A DNA stretch of 53,751 bases from Dimargaris cristalligena (GCA_027576995.1 JANBQC010000121.1:3136-56886); one strand, 5' to 3'; positions 1-12,059 are shown, counted from the stretch's first letter. Program-made: numbers and translations. Notes: generated by a model from the letters alone, not told the origin.

Positions 1-3000
1 AAGTATACGCAGCGGGGGATAGTTGCCCGGCCTTCGCGGGTGGGCAGCACAAGAGGGAGACGTAGAGAGAGAGAGAGAGAGAGAGAGGGAGTGAGAGAGA
101 GTGACCGATATATGGGGCGTGGTGAGTCTCCGTTTACACCCTTCTCCTCAGCTGGGGACTCCCACACGCGAGACTACTCTATATACCCCCTCCAGCGAAA
201 CGGAAGGGAGAATAAAGAGCAAACGGCTGTCAGAATAACGAGTCGTTCATAGAAGGGGGGAATAGCACCTTCTCCCATTAAACGGTGGGTGAGGAACTGG
301 TGACCCAGCCAGCTCTCGAAGGGCTAGTGCCTCCCAATAGTGGCGGGTTACAAATTCCCACCATAGATTGCCCCCACTCTATGCCTTTGTTTGGTTATAC
401 GGATGGCAATCGAACCCCCCGCTAAATAATATACCCTAGGTTCGGATTCCCACCCAGTGCCTTGGTTATTGGCCCGTCTGTAATATTATATTCGCAGTTG
501 TCCCGCCCGCCCCTGCGCGATCGTCCCGTGCTGCTGATACCCTCTAACCTCCCCCCCACGTTATAAATGAAGTAATTCGGCCGGCCAACCCTATCCGGTC
601 TTTTCCGCTGAGGCAAAGCACACCTTTATTACTTTGCCCCGTTTCCCACCTTCCATTAAAACGCGTCGGGCCACCACCTAGTAGTAGCGGTGAATTCGGG
701 ACGTAACGCGGAGGACTCCATTTCGGCTGGGAAACTCAGGCCGTTGGTGGTTTAATAGTCTGCAAGCCTATAGGGGTTGGTGGAGATTTCATGCTCCCGG
801 AGCATGGTGTCCTGGGAATGCTGGTTTGCGCAAACCGAAATCCAGTCTGGGGCCGCCCTATATATAGAGCCGCACTGACCCGTATTCCAGTAATGAGTGA
901 GAGGGATCAACCCCGACTATGAAAACACCGAAATTGGTCCGTTTCACCAATGAACAAGCCAAGTTACACACTGCAGGTGAATAGCCCTCCTGGGGCATGT
1001 TAAAAAAGTGGGGCACGCAAGAATGAGGCTTAAGTAGGGCTCAGTTCAGCAATTAGACATATTGTATTTCGTGTAGTTAGAGAGCCCTCCTCCCCCCCGA
1101 GTGTCCGTGTCAAGTCCACTTCGGTAAGAACGTATCGTATGCGAGATCTCGGACCTTTATTTCAATTGGAAAGCTGCGAAAAAGGGTGTGTGCAGAAGGT
1201 ACGATTCAATGTCCTCTCTTTAATAAAATCCTTGCCAAGAGGCCTGGCATCTGATCCGTATTTCCTAAATCAGGAAGGTAGGACCAGCCCGGTGTTGGTA
1301 CGCCAATTAAGTTTCCTACCCTAACCCTCACGACAAGGGGGGGGGAGATCCGTTAGTCAAGATAAAAAAAACAAACGGGGTGACTTCGAGCATGATGGGC
1401 GATTCCCGTAGACCCTCGACTATTAATTAACCTATAAGACGATCCTTGTTACTTATGAAGTTGGACTGCTTAAGTAGGTCTCTCCCTCTCTCGTCATTAA
1501 AAATTCACTGGCTAAATCAATGGTGGAGCCCAAGCGAAGAGTGGGCGATTTCACTTTTAAGCGATCGCCGAGCTTCATTTATCTAGTGATTTAAGCCGAC
1601 TGCTGTCCACCCAATTTAATCCGAGTCGATCTTCCCGTTTCTAACCGTAGATTAGCCCCATTTGCAGAAGGGGAAGGTGGCTCCTGCTATCTGTAAGCTG
1701 AGACGGCCCACCCTCTCAACCTAGATTTGCCTACACACCTCCTCTTAACTAGTCTAGCCTTGGGGTTGGAGCGGGAATGGCGCCCCGTTGAGGTTCAGGT
1801 AAGGCGATTTCGACACTATATTAAATATAGTAAGAGGGTGAGTACCGTTATATAGAGACCCATGTTTAACCTCAAAAGACTATCTCAGGACGATTGCTGT
1901 GAGTTGGTAATCAGCCCCTGTACGACTACGACCATATCTCAAATCCACCCCTAGGCTTAAATAGCACATTGCTTTTATTGACGCATATCTCACCGAGGGA
2001 TTGGCCGGGTCATATGTAAGATCACTGTGGGGTTGGCATTGCCCTTTGGGGTGACACGGCCTGGTAATCTGCGACAGTCGCGCTGAAGAAAGCAGCGCCA
2101 TCTCTCCCCCCTCTAAACAGCCTGTTGGCGGTGAACAACGGAGCGACTTAATATAGCACGTGACATTCACTCGGGGGATGGCGGTGTACCATTTGGCTGA
2201 CAATAGTAGTAGTAGTGGTGGCAATAGCAGTTACCTGGGTAAAACAATACAATGCCATCAACCTTGGGTGTTCTTGGGCCATATCCACTAAACCAAACCA
2301 AAAAAAGGCTTACATTTTAACTGTGGGCCGATTTATAAACCAACATGTAAAAATATAACTTAAAGAGCCTCTCCGCTCTGAACCCAGAATAATATCCAGC
2401 TTCTGAAATATATCTATGGCTTCGCCCAATACAAGGGGCTGAGCGGTAGTGTTTAATCGATGCCAAACTAACCAGTACTGGGCATTGCCTTTGTATTGCT
2501 GGGAAACCGGCTTGCCTCTGTGGGGAGTGGGTAACTGTATCCGTAGTGGTATCTTTTTAGCACAGGTAAAACGAGTCCCAATATATATATATAGCTAGTA
2601 GTACCCACACGTGTCAGGGGACCCATTCCTGGGTATGGCGAATCTTACTCTCACATCCATCAGGTACCCAAAAGGTCGCTGTAAAACAGGGTCATGTAAT
2701 TTAGTTTACATCAACTATCTCTTTAATATATTGTGTACATTAGTAGCAACCCCTTTCTTACTCTATTTACACCAACGTATTTCTAGGGGTGGAGCTGAAC
2801 AAATCTGGCCTTGATGATATACAAAAAGTCAGGGTAAAGTCAGTGAGATTCATTAAGTCAGGATGGTAATTGGTAAAAACAAATCCAGCAAAGTGATGTA
2901 TAGAATACATAAACCACGAGGATGGGTAAGCGTTGTGCGGGCCATAGTCGATAAAATTGAAAATGGGTGGTTATATTAATAAATCAGAGGATGACTACTA

Positions 3001-3331
3001 AAGGTGCCCGATGCATCTAATGCCGATCGAATAAGGTATACACCATCGGGCAGGGTGTGTGTTTCACACCAGTGAATTGATCCGGAAGGCCGGATGGGCA
3101 AGGCGGAGAGGATAAATACAGGCGGATCCGCAGGCCTGGAATTTACCACCGCATACATGGCGGCGTATAATAGAAGTAGGACTCATACCAAACGAAGGGA
3201 AGACGTGGAGGCAAGGTGGGTTGATGCCGTAGAACAATGAATCACCAGGGGACTCCATCGAGTCTGATCGGGGCAAATGGATGGGGCTGGTCCGGGGAGG
3301 AACAAGGGAAAGAAGCTATCCAGCGGCGACA
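1..3331. other. Noncoding or unassigned left flank
   Basis: I see no recognisable gene in this stretch. The open frames are short (the longest is 114 codons, minus strand, 1880-2224), have no family signature, and show neither the G+C-rich codon use nor the splice structure of the genes to the right. A (GA)n microsatellite lies near the left edge. Two short CCCTAA-like motifs occur, as at 1319-1328, but there is no tandem array, so this is not telomeric. No tRNA or snRNA was recognised by eye, although a covariance search was not possible. It could hold promoter or 3' sequence for ubiquilin, or relics too diverged to see. Confidence 0.5.
64..102. repeat. (GA)n microsatellite
   Basis: A nearly perfect GA dinucleotide run with a few interruptions at its right end (GGGAGTGAGAG). 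It is a simple-sequence repeat in noncoding DNA. Confidence 0.85.
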
Positions 3332-4846
3332 TTATAACGAGTGTTCACGAATGAGCCACTCGATGGCCGAGTGCACGTCTCCGCCGGCGGCAAGCAGAGC
3401 CCGGATATTGAGGCTGCGGTCCGTAAAACCCATTCCGTGAAGCGTCTCCAGTTGGCCGGCAAATCGCTGTTCGAGATGGGGTTGATTCATGTTTAACCGG
3501 GAAGGCGGTGCACCTACCGCTACCGGGGGTTGCTCCGGCGGGGCGGACCTTTCGGCCTGATAGGGTAGGGAGTCTGGGGGACTTCCGGGGGGATAGGCCG
3601 GCATGAACCCGGGATTCAGCGGCCGTAAAATGGGGGAGGGAAACGCGGGGGGCGAAAGGGTCCTCCCAGGGGCAGCGGTGGCTGGGGGTGGCGGGCCTGG
3701 GTGAGCGTTGGGCGCTGGCGGTTGCGAACTGCCTTGGGCAGCGGTATCGGACTGATCGGAGGGGGCCCGCAGGCCGAGTAGGCTTTCCAGGGCGGAAAAC
3801 TCGGACAGGAGATTGGAGATATTCGAGTCCCTCGGGGTAGTGGGGGGAGGTGCAGAGGGGTCGGTCGGATGGGAGGGTTGGCCACTGGTGGATGGGGGTT
3901 GGTTACGGCGGCCAAGCAAAGCGGAGTTAAAGAAAGAGGGCACTGGCCCAAGTAGTGGGTCGTCCGACGAACCGGTGGGCTGACGGAGGGGCCGGGAGGG
4001 TCCCGTGGCAGGTGGGAAGGGCAGGCCGAGCCGATGGTGGTGTTGGTGCTGGCGGCGGGGGGCCCAGGGGTTGGGCAGGGGGGAGATGTTGAGCTTGGTT
4101 TTCCGGGGCATGGTCACCTTCAGGGCACGGGCGAAACGCTCGTTGAGCTCATCGGTGGACGGGAGGTTACGGTGGTTGGCACTGTCGATGGGCTCCTGGT
4201 AGGTGCGGTAGATGTTAAGCAGGTGCTTGTAGCCCCCGGGGGTCATTTCTAGATTGGCTAGAGCCCGGTCGTTGTTGCGAAGCATCTCACGCATCAGGGC
4301 CGGGTTCCCGGCTACAAGGGCGGTTTGCTGAATAAAGTTGGGATCCTCCATCATGCTGGCCAGTTCCGGGTTGCTATCCATGACCTTTTTAAGTTCGGGA
4401 TTGGCGCTGGTTAGGAAGTGGCGCATCTCGGAGTTGCCCAGCAGGGATTGTAGATGCTTATTGTTGAAAAGGCCACTAAGCCCATCCTGGGGCTGCTTGG
4501 CGGCGGCCGATAGGGAGCGTTGTTGGCCCGGAAGGCGAGGTTGGCCAGCCGGTGTAGCGGGACCCCATGGGGCCCCGTTGGTGGCTAGCCGAATCAGCCG
4601 AATGGTATCCCCGGACTGGACCCCGTAGGAGGCCAGAGAATGGTCATCCACTAGAACCCGGCCCGAGTAGACTAGGCGCATCTGGGCGGGGGTCAGCGGG
4701 GAGTGGGAGCGACATTGCTCCTTCAGCTGGGCCACTGTGGTAGTACGGGGGTTCACTTCCACAGGGAATGGCGGGCCAGCCACTGGCCGGATGTTTATGG
4801 TGATGGGGGGGGACGCTGTGGACGGCGAAGAGGTTGGGTCGGACAT
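3332..4846 (-). CDS. DSK2: Ubiquilin / Dsk2-like UBL-UBA proteasome shuttle
   Basis: This is a single-exon protein of 504 residues. Ubiquilins bind polyubiquitinated clients through a C-terminal UBA domain and dock on the proteasome through an N-terminal ubiquitin-like domain. A ubiquitin-like fold is visible at about residues 15-88 (ITINIRP... to GDTIRLI). STI1-type hydrophobic repeats follow at about 120-245 (NSEMRHFL, NPELASMMEDPNF). A Pro/Ser/Gln-rich linker leads to a UBA domain at about 458-504 with the MGF loop. I start at the Met of MSDPTSS (4846). An in-frame ATG 16 codons upstream (4894) would put a non-conserved stretch before the UBL. The length lies between yeast Dsk2 and human ubiquilins. 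The gene is divergent from MOD5. The family assignment is firm; the start is likely. Confidence 0.93.
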   Translation of the reverse strand: MSDPTSSPSTASPPITINIRPVAGPPFPVEVNPRTTTVAQLKEQCRSHSPLTPAQMRLVYSGRVLVDDHSLASYGVQSGDTIRLIRLATNGAPWGPATPAGQPRLPGQQRSLSAAAKQPQDGLSGLFNNKHLQSLLGNSEMRHFLTSANPELKKVMDSNPELASMMEDPNFIQQTALVAGNPALMREMLRNNDRALANLEMTPGGYKHLLNIYRTYQEPIDSANHRNLPSTDELNERFARALKVTMPRKTKLNISPLPNPWAPRRQHQHHHRLGLPFPPATGPSRPLRQPTGSSDDPLLGPVPSFFNSALLGRRNQPPSTSGQPSHPTDPSAPPPTTPRDSNISNLLSEFSALESLLGLRAPSDQSDTAAQGSSQPPAPNAHPGPPPPATAAPGRTLSPPAFPSPILRPLNPGFMPAYPPGSPPDSLPYQAERSAPPEQPPVAVGAPPSRLNMNQPHLEQRFAGQLETLHGMGFTDRSLNIRALLAAGGDVHSAIEWLIREHSL

Positions 4847-5289
4847 GGAACTGATGCAGACAGGAGGGTAAAGGCAGGAGAAGGGAAGTGGCAAGCGGTC
4901 TAATTATTAGGGTCACTGGAAAGAAGCGGGACGGAAATAGCGGGGATGGGCGGACAAACACAGAAGCTCATTCGCATTAGAGGGTAGTTAGTACACTCTT
5001 AAACAGAAGAAAAAGTAGGAGAGTAAGAGAGGGGGAGACGCCGTGGGTTCTAGTCAAATAACCACCAGCCCTTCCCTCCCTTGCCTTCATTTCGGTCTCC
5101 CCGCCTCACGCCCGCCCCAGTGGCTCGATAAAGATAGACTGACTCGGCGCCCGTCCACGGCAGCGCCCTGGTGCCTCCAAGCCCTTCCCTTTTATATCTA
5201 TTTATATATATATATTATTTTACCCCAATTCCCTCCCCCCGCCAGTTCGACTTTCCCGTTCCCCATTGCCAACCGATTCCCATTCACCC
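4847..5289. promoter_or_regulatory. Divergent promoter region, DSK2 / MOD5
   Basis: These 443 bases separate two outward-facing start codons and must hold both 5' UTRs and promoters. An A+T-rich TATA-like run (TTTATATCTATTTATATATA and on) spans 5191-5220, about 70-100 bases before the MOD5 ATG, followed by a pyrimidine-rich leader. Which gene uses the TATA-like run is inference. Confidence 0.55.
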
Positions 5290-7920
5290 ATGTTGAAGCA
5301 AGTTGTGGCCGTGATTGGCTCTACGGGAGTGGGTAAATCCCAGCTCGCCGTAGAACTGGCCAAAGCCTTTGGTGGGGAAATCATCAATGCCGACGCCATG
5401 CAGGTAAGGCAAGCAAGGGGCCGTCCATTCCCTTCGTGGTGGTCACCCACCCCTTTGACGTTGTTCAGCTTGCCGGGGTTCCTTGACGGCCCCACACCCG
5501 TCGCCCTAATGGCCGGGAATGGGTTATAGTGGACCCGCCAATATCTAACTCGTACGGCTTTCACCCTCCTGTCTTCCACCCCACCCCACCCACTGTGTAG
5601 ATGTACCAGGGATTCGATATCCTCACCAACAAAGTAACCCCTGGCGAGCAGGAGGGTATCCCCCACCATTTACTAGGCTGCCTTAGCCCTAATGGTGAAT
5701 ACAGCGTGACCGACTTCGAGAAGGATGCCTTGAAAAAGGTAAGTGTGTTCAAATCAATGCCCTCTCTCCTGAACAGACCTTGGCTTCCCCCCTTCACGGG
5801 GGCGACAGGCCGGGCCAGTTAGCACCTACCAAATAGGTTGTAGGGGGGCACTCACGACCTTCCTAGCCATACCACTGATTAATGCATCATAGTGCTATTA
5901 TCTTACTAAACATTGTTTCTCCCGGCCTTGACCACTTTTATTTTACGCAGATCGCCGAGATTCAGGCACGCGACCGCTTGCCGATCCTGGTGGGGGGTAC
6001 CCATTACTATGTCCAGGCCGTGCTGTGGAATCAGTCGTTGGTGTCGAACCGAGCCCCTTTGCCAAGTCAACCGTCGACTGCCCCCTTTCCCGGCCTAACC
6101 GGTGAGGTCCAGGATTTTAATTCCCTTGACAACCCTGCTCTATACCGGCTCCTTAATACTGTCGATCCGACCATGGCCCAACAGTGGCACCCTAATGATC
6201 GGCGAAAGCTCGTGCGGAGCCTAGAGGTTTATAGGGACACTGGCCGACCGCATAGCGAGTGGATCCGGGAGACCCAGATGGCCACCCACGGCAGCCAGCG
6301 ACTGCGCTTCCCTACCTGTATTTTCTGGGTGGGTGCCGACCCTCCCACTCTCAATCCCCGCCTGGACTCTCGAGTCGACCAAATGGTCCAGGTAAGTTCG
6401 ATGCCTAGTTCGGGAGTAGTCTAGTGTATTGGGGTGTATATTTTTTTCCAATCGTTGTGTGTCTTCTTCAGTCGGCCCCTTAGTTTTTACTGTATACATC
6501 GATTCCGCCATGTTCATTAATATATGATGGGGTTACGCTTATGGTCTACTGTTTTGAATTTTTGTCAATCGGTAATATATAGCGGGGTCTATTATCCGAA
6601 TTGGAGGAGCTGCGCCGATTAGAGCCGGTGACCGTTTCCGGGGATCGGGACTATACCCGGGGAATTCTACAAGCCATAGGTAAGTATCATGGGCGCTATG
6701 TCGGGCTAAGGATTTGTCTAGCCTTCATTAGGTGGCCCCATTTATCTTCATCAAATGTCGTTATTGTGGGCCCCGTTTCCCACTATGTGGCATGAGGTTT
6801 AATCTTCAATACCGCGCGAAGATCTCTCCCCTCATTATGTTAGTGCCTTAATATTTAAATATTTCTCGGTCTGGAGTCGTTGGTAATCTAGTATTTGAAG
6901 CTGAGCAACGCTTTTTATTTGTCCCTCGCCTGGGTTGCTAATTAGATAATGATCAACTCATTCCATATGTGTTCTCTCTCCGATTTGATCATGTTAATCC
7001 CTATGCCCTCGATGGGTCGATGCAGGTCTAAAGGAATTTGAACCCATGCTCCAACAAGCGCAAATGATGGGAGTGGCCGATTACAATGGTAATTAACTAA
7101 CATCTGGCCTTGGTTGGCCCATCTATTTGTCGTTGCCACTTATTAAACGATCGACTTGGGTGATGGAATGGAATTATTACTTCATTCGTATACATTGGCC
7201 GGAGAACGAAAGTGTATTTCCTTACAACTCCCCTATGGGGGAGGGTGAGTTGCTCTCGTACATTTCCTAGATTTAGAGGTATTTGTCCTTCATAAATACC
7301 AACCTGTATATTCATTGCCTTGAATTATGTTTCGTTACTGCTACCCATCACCGGACCTCGGTGCTTATACAGATCCGCAGTTAGACGAGGCCCGAACCAT
7401 TTGCCTGGAGCGAATGAAAATCGGTACCCGCCAGTACGCCAAGCGGCAAATTGCTTGGATTCGCAATAAGCTACTGCCGCTCTTTCGGGCCACCGAAGTG
7501 GGCCCCCCGGCATCCGCGTTTTATCTCCTCGACGCCAACCACCTTGATGCGTGGTCTGCTCGGGTTCGGGACACGGCAGTGGACGTAACTCGGGCCTTCC
7601 TAGCCAGCGGCCCTCTGTTGGACCCTATCCAGGTCAACCCGGCTGCTGCCCCGTACTTAAACCCCGGGCAAACCGGGCCATTACGAAGCGTTGGGGATTG
7701 GAAGAAGCACACCTGCCCTGAGTGTACCGAGGCGAATCAAGGCACCCCGCTGGTGTTGAATGGCCAGGCCGAGTGGGAAGCACATCGAACCTCCCGCAGG
7801 CATCGTCGTTCATTGAAATGGCTCAAAGTGCAGAAAGACAAACTTAAGTACAGGTCCACCTCACCTGCTTCGATCCCCGATTCGAAACCAACAGGGGCAA
7901 CGCAACCACGGAAGCACTAG
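5290..7920 (+). CDS. MOD5: tRNA dimethylallyltransferase (isopentenyltransferase), six exons
   Basis: This enzyme transfers dimethylallyl from DMAPP to A37 of tRNAs that read UNN codons. I assemble exons 5290-5403, 5601-5738, 5951-6391, 6583-6679, 7026-7088 and 7373-7920, giving 466 residues. All joins are GT-AG and the phases agree. The P-loop GSTGVGKS is at residues 10-17. The [15 protein letters not shown] segment, which recognises substrate, spans the exon 1/2 junction. [11 protein letters not shown] and [11 protein letters not shown] are family motifs. A C-terminal C2H2 finger (Cys399, Cys402, His422, His428) matches the eukaryotic TRIT1/Mod5 architecture. Dual nuclear-cytosolic and mitochondrial use is known for the family; no strong presequence is evident here. 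The introns (191-346 bases) are longer than most others in the window. Confidence 0.93.
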
Positions 7921-9191
7921 GATGTACATTGTGCTCCTTGGCTATCCATCGATTGTGTATGATTGGTGACTGGTCTCGTTGACCTGATAGAGCAAAAGGG
8001 CCATATGCCGACATTTTTTACTCTATTTAGAAGCGGGATTTTACTATATTTTATCCGTTTCTTGTATTATCCATTCCCCGATTAGGTGAAGTTCCAGCTT
8101 AATTCGCGGATGTCGACCGCAGCCCCCTTTGGCTCTTTATGATTTCATTTCATCGCATGTTGTCCCATTCCAGTCAGTTTCCCAAGCAAAAACTACTCCT
8201 GGCAGGGTGTACTAGCCAGAGGCGCAGACATAGAATTTCCGAGACCCAATTAAGAGTGCCGTATTGCTCTAAGAAAATTAAAGTAAAGTAAGATACAGTT
8301 GGGCCGGCGGTATAGCCCCGTTGGGGGAGAACGCTGGATAGAAGACATACTTACAGTTTGGTTGAAATCCGGGAGGCTAATTAATGGAGGGGCTGGTGAA
8401 GTTTTGGTCGCGGGCATTAAATTCGCTGCAGTAATATCATCAAGTAAACCGGGGAAGTGACATCTACTACCATTTCCGAATAGGCCAGAGTAGTCGGATA
8501 GATGATAGCTTAACCTAAAGCCGTTTCTACTCGAGGAAATATTTTCACTCATTGCCTTGGATGGTGTTTGCTGGCGTTCTTTGGCCAGTACTTATATTCA
8601 CGCTTCCATAGCTACTCATCAAGGACTCCACAACTGCTATGCCTCACTAAGACAGTAGGACCTGGTCCCAATTGCATTCTAAGCACCTTTCCCACTACAC
8701 ACTGACTATGGATACCGATCAAAGCCTGCAAGCCGCCACACTCCCCCACAGCCCGTTCCCGGCCCCTAACATTAGGGAATTCCCCCGGGTCAACCATATA
8801 TCCGAATTTGGTTGAAGTGTAGGCAAGGAAATAGAAAACCGGACCTTTATTTTTTACCTGTAAGAAATACCCGCCCCAGCCAACGGGGTTTTCATTATGT
8901 GGCCAGGGTGAACACCATCTGCCGTAATATAAATGCATCTATAGTCCCACACAGACTAACAATCAATACCCGAAATATCTAACTGGCTGACCCATGTTAT
9001 ACCCCCCCCCTGGCCGATACTCTAGTTTGCTCTCATGAGGAGGAGTTAGGGGTAGACGAGCTGGCCATGTGGTGATCAACCCGGGTCATTTTTCATACAC
9101 AAGGGATGAGGGGAGGGGGCATTTGGGGGTCATGCATGGCACAAAGTATTTAAGCCAGGATATTATAAATACAGGATGATTAACTATCAAG
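7921..9191. other. Convergent intergenic region after MOD5
   Basis: This lies between the 3' ends of MOD5 (plus) and the Zn2Cys6 gene (minus). No recognisable domain is present. One weak spliced candidate on the minus strand (8212-8552) is listed separately. The frame at 8612-8938 (minus) has no family signature and looks like chance. Confidence 0.5.
8212..8552 (-). CDS. Candidate small two-exon gene, unknown
   Basis: This is tentative. An ATG at 8552 opens 66 codons (MSENISSSRN... PDFNQT) that run into a good donor, GTAAGTATG, at 8354. An 86-base interval with a pyrimidine-rich end (TTTAATTTTCTTAG) leads to an acceptor at 8269, and 18 further codons end at TAG 8212-8214. The join keeps phase and gives about 84 residues. 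No domain or homologue is recognised. The alternative is chance splice-like signals in spacer DNA. RNA reads across 8269-8354 would decide. Confidence 0.15.
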
Positions 9192-11186
9192 TTACGAGAA
9201 GTGGAGGTTTGGGGATAGCGGAACGTTGGGGCATTCTAGCATTTGCCGGATTACTTGGGCTATTTTGAGATCTGTGAAGCGCAGCAGGCCGTACTGGGAA
9301 AGAAACTCAATGGTGTCCTTAACGAAACGGCGGGCCCAGGTTACGCGGAAGGAATCGGTGGAGTGGCGTATTATATCGATACAGATTACAGCGGCGGTGT
9401 ATAGCGCGCCGAGGAACAGAGAAGTATGTTGGGAGGCGGCGATGGTGGGCGTATCGTCCATGATTTGTCGAAGCCACTGTAGGGCGTTCCAGCGCCGTTG
9501 TTTGCATTCGGCTATTAGGCGGGGATCAACAGGGTCATGGGGGTGAGTCTGGGAGTATTCACATGGAATGTGGTTGGTGAAGAAGCAGGCAACGATGTAA
9601 CCTAAATACGAATGGAAATCGATCAAACAGGCGGTTTCATCTGATGCAGGGGGAGCTGGGCCATCTTTATTAACAGGGCCTCTAGGTTGGGGCTTAGTGA
9701 GGGAACGGTAGTCGGACCAAAGGAGATACCAGCTGTCCATGTCCTGGTTGATCACGGGTAGCTCCGTGGCCCAGCGGGCGGGGCCATCCCGGCGATCGGA
9801 CCAGACGATGGCTACGCGATGCATAATTCGATAGCACTCGATAAGGCCCAGGCCCGTACCTTTCGGGTCCCAGGACCGGGTGATAAAAGTGGGGCACTGG
9901 GGGCTAGTCTGCATTTCGGACAGCGGGTCGCTGATGGCGGCCAGAGTTAGGCTACAGGTGGAGGGACTCACGGTGGGGGCCAATACGCAAACATCATCGG
10001 GGTTGATGACTGGTCGGTGGCCAAACACAAGGGCGGTGGCAACATCATTGCCGTACAGATGCCACCACTGGGTGCGGTAATGTTCGCGTAAAATCGGGTG
10101 GGTGATCCGAGTGAGGTCTAAGGTGGTGGTTGGTGTGGTGGAGGAGGGCGGCAGTGGGGGTAGGTCGGGGTGGTCCATAACATGACCCCGCCACAGTTGG
10201 AATTTGCGAATGGCGGCGCTCAAAAACGAGGCATGGGCATTGACGTTGCCGAGCCCTAAATGGTATTCGGCTATAATGGTGAGGACAATCAAAGAGTCGG
10301 GGTCTTCACTGACCAGGTAGTCGGGAAGTAGGGTCGAGAGCTGCTGGTAGTAGCGGTTGCCGGCTAAAAAGGGGTGTACTTCAGCGAATATGTCGTGGGT
10401 CGACAGCGGGGCCATCATCATGGCCACGGCCAGGGCAAAGACGGGGGATACGACACCGATCTTACGACGGTGCAGGATACGCTGATAGTGGGGCACCTCC
10501 AGGCCGGGATAGAGAAAACGGCAAAACAGGAAGATATGTTCGTCAATGACATGGGAATGGAACAGTAAATCAGTGGTGGTATAGAGGCACCGGGGGAGGG
10601 AGCCGAGGAGGGAGTTGATGTAGCCCGGCCAGTCGACGGAAGGGCTCGGCGACTCCAGTGGTAGCGGGTTCTGTTGGTACACTTTGTCAAAGAGGCGCCG
10701 GAAGAGACGTTCGGCGGGACGGTGGGCACTATGGGAGGCGCTGGAGTTTAACATTTTGGCAAGCCAATCGCTGGCGAACCGCGAGGGGTTGGGGGGGTTC
10801 GCTTCGATGCGGCGGAACTCGTCGGAAGTAGCTGGGCCTTCGGGAGAGACCGAATTGGACGAGCCGGAGGGCGAGGTGGTGCATGGTCGGGTTTTAGGGG
10901 AGGGCCCGGGGGCCGTGGCTGGTAGTGGCGGGCGGGCGGGCTGGGAGCCAGGGCGAATGGGCACCAAAACGTGGCGACGGAGCTGTCCTTCGGAGCGGCG
11001 TTGTTTGACTGGAGGCAGTCCATAGTGGCAACTTCGGCGGCGGAGCTTGCAACTGGAGCAGGTGGGCAGCGTCCTATCGCATTTTATTTTACGGTCCCGA
11101 CAATAGTTGCACACTTGCTTGGCCCGAGAGACGACGGGTTGGGGTAAAACGGACAGGGGAATGGGCTGCATGGCGGACCAAGCCAA
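9192..11186 (-). CDS. Zn2Cys6 (Gal4-type) transcription factor
   Basis: This is a single-exon protein of 664 residues. The N-terminal zinc cluster has all six cysteines in fungal spacing (C-x2-C-x6-C-x6-C-x2-C-x6-C; Cys26, 29, 36, 43, 46, 53), with the basic stretch RDRKIKC that contacts DNA. A Pro/Ser-rich linker follows (about 65-135). The rest is a mainly helical middle region typical of fungal regulators (for example YPGLEVPHYQRILH and FALAVAMMM). The target and inducer cannot be read from sequence. It is divergent from the DGAT1-like gene, which makes a regulatory link possible but unproven. The start at 11186 is the only ATG close before the cluster apart from Met6. Class assignment is very sure; the specific role is unknown. 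Confidence 0.92.
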   Translation of the reverse strand: MAWSAMQPIPLSVLPQPVVSRAKQVCNYCRDRKIKCDRTLPTCSSCKLRRRSCHYGLPPVKQRRSEGQLRRHVLVPIRPGSQPARPPLPATAPGPSPKTRPCTTSPSGSSNSVSPEGPATSDEFRRIEANPPNPSRFASDWLAKMLNSSASHSAHRPAERLFRRLFDKVYQQNPLPLESPSPSVDWPGYINSLLGSLPRCLYTTTDLLFHSHVIDEHIFLFCRFLYPGLEVPHYQRILHRRKIGVVSPVFALAVAMMMAPLSTHDIFAEVHPFLAGNRYYQQLSTLLPDYLVSEDPDSLIVLTIIAEYHLGLGNVNAHASFLSAAIRKFQLWRGHVMDHPDLPPLPPSSTTPTTTLDLTRITHPILREHYRTQWWHLYGNDVATALVFGHRPVINPDDVCVLAPTVSPSTCSLTLAAISDPLSEMQTSPQCPTFITRSWDPKGTGLGLIECYRIMHRVAIVWSDRRDGPARWATELPVINQDMDSWYLLWSDYRSLTKPQPRGPVNKDGPAPPASDETACLIDFHSYLGYIVACFFTNHIPCEYSQTHPHDPVDPRLIAECKQRRWNALQWLRQIMDDTPTIAASQHTSLFLGALYTAAVICIDIIRHSTDSFRVTWARRFVKDTIEFLSQYGLLRFTDLKIAQVIRQMLECPNVPLSPNLHFS

Positions 11187-12059
11187 GGAAAAAGGTCCCC
11201 AGGGAATGCGAATGAGATTGAATAAGCGAAATGCGTGAGTGAGTGGGAAAGAAAGTGAGGGTCGGAGAACTTGGGAGAAAGGTTTAGAGGATTATTTATT
11301 AATCACATGGGACAGGGTGTGGTTAGCCGAAAATGCGGCAGCTGTGGTTAAATAGTATCAAATCAGGAATTATCACCACGAGGGCTTTTGTCAGGCGTAA
11401 AGGAAGACGTGCGGCTTTGGGGCTCTTGATTTACGAGATACTAACAGTTCTATCTCCTCCCAGCCAGCCCCATATTGGCATTGTTCCGCTGCACTAATCA
11501 GGATATTTAAAATGATTCCTGGTAACCAGTGGTGAAAGTCGAGCGGCCAGGTGGGCAGAGAAACCCTATTTATACGACAGGGTGTGGGACACTCCCCCCC
11601 ACCGGGCGATTATTACTATTATTACTATTACTACTACTATTGTTTATTATGACTATTACTATTGCTATTATTATTATTATTACTATTGGCGTCAATTTGC
11701 ACATGCCTATCCGAGGCCCCTCCACTAGGAGAAGTCGAAGACTCTCTCTCAGCCAACCACACCGGGGCCCTTTCCCACGAGCCCTGGGGCTGATGTTGCG
11801 TTGTTAAAGCACCCCTCTTTTCTACCCGACTTGGCTTGAGTGCGGGCCACACATATGGGAAGGGCGTGCGCTCATTGTGCTCCCTCCCCATTTTAACATT
11901 CTTTAACCAACTCGTCCCCATTACTTTACCATATACTACTACCAGTTACACCCGACAACAACTCTACTCTTCCTGTGGGTTTACCCTTTCGCATTAGCAT
12001 TAGCCCATTTACATATACATATATACTGCCAGCAAGAGTGTGCCACATTCCCCCCCGCC
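11187..12059. promoter_or_regulatory. Divergent promoter region, Zn2Cys6 factor / DGAT1-like
   Basis: These 873 bases lie between two outward-facing starts. They hold a trinucleotide repeat (listed separately) and, 35-50 bases before the DGAT1-like ATG, a TATA-like stretch (ACATATACATATATA at 12011-12025). A pyrimidine-rich leader runs up to the ATG. No gene is seen; open frames here have low-complexity translations. Confidence 0.5.
11609..11688. repeat. (ATT/ACT)n trinucleotide repeat
   Basis: An imperfect trinucleotide tract of ATT and ACT units, with one interruption (TGTTTATTATG). It lies in the spacer between two divergent genes, about 370 bases before the DGAT1-like start. Confidence 0.85.

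Noticed and set aside
405..425. tRNA B-box-like GGTTCGATTGCC on the minus strand
   Set aside because: The T stem does not pair and no A box or acceptor stem fits.
1880..2224. 114-codon minus-strand frame in the left flank
   Set aside because: No domain, no coding-type composition and no splice context.
5220..5669. 149-codon minus-strand frame over MOD5 exons 1 and 2
   Set aside because: It is antisense to well-supported exons and their intron and has no domain.
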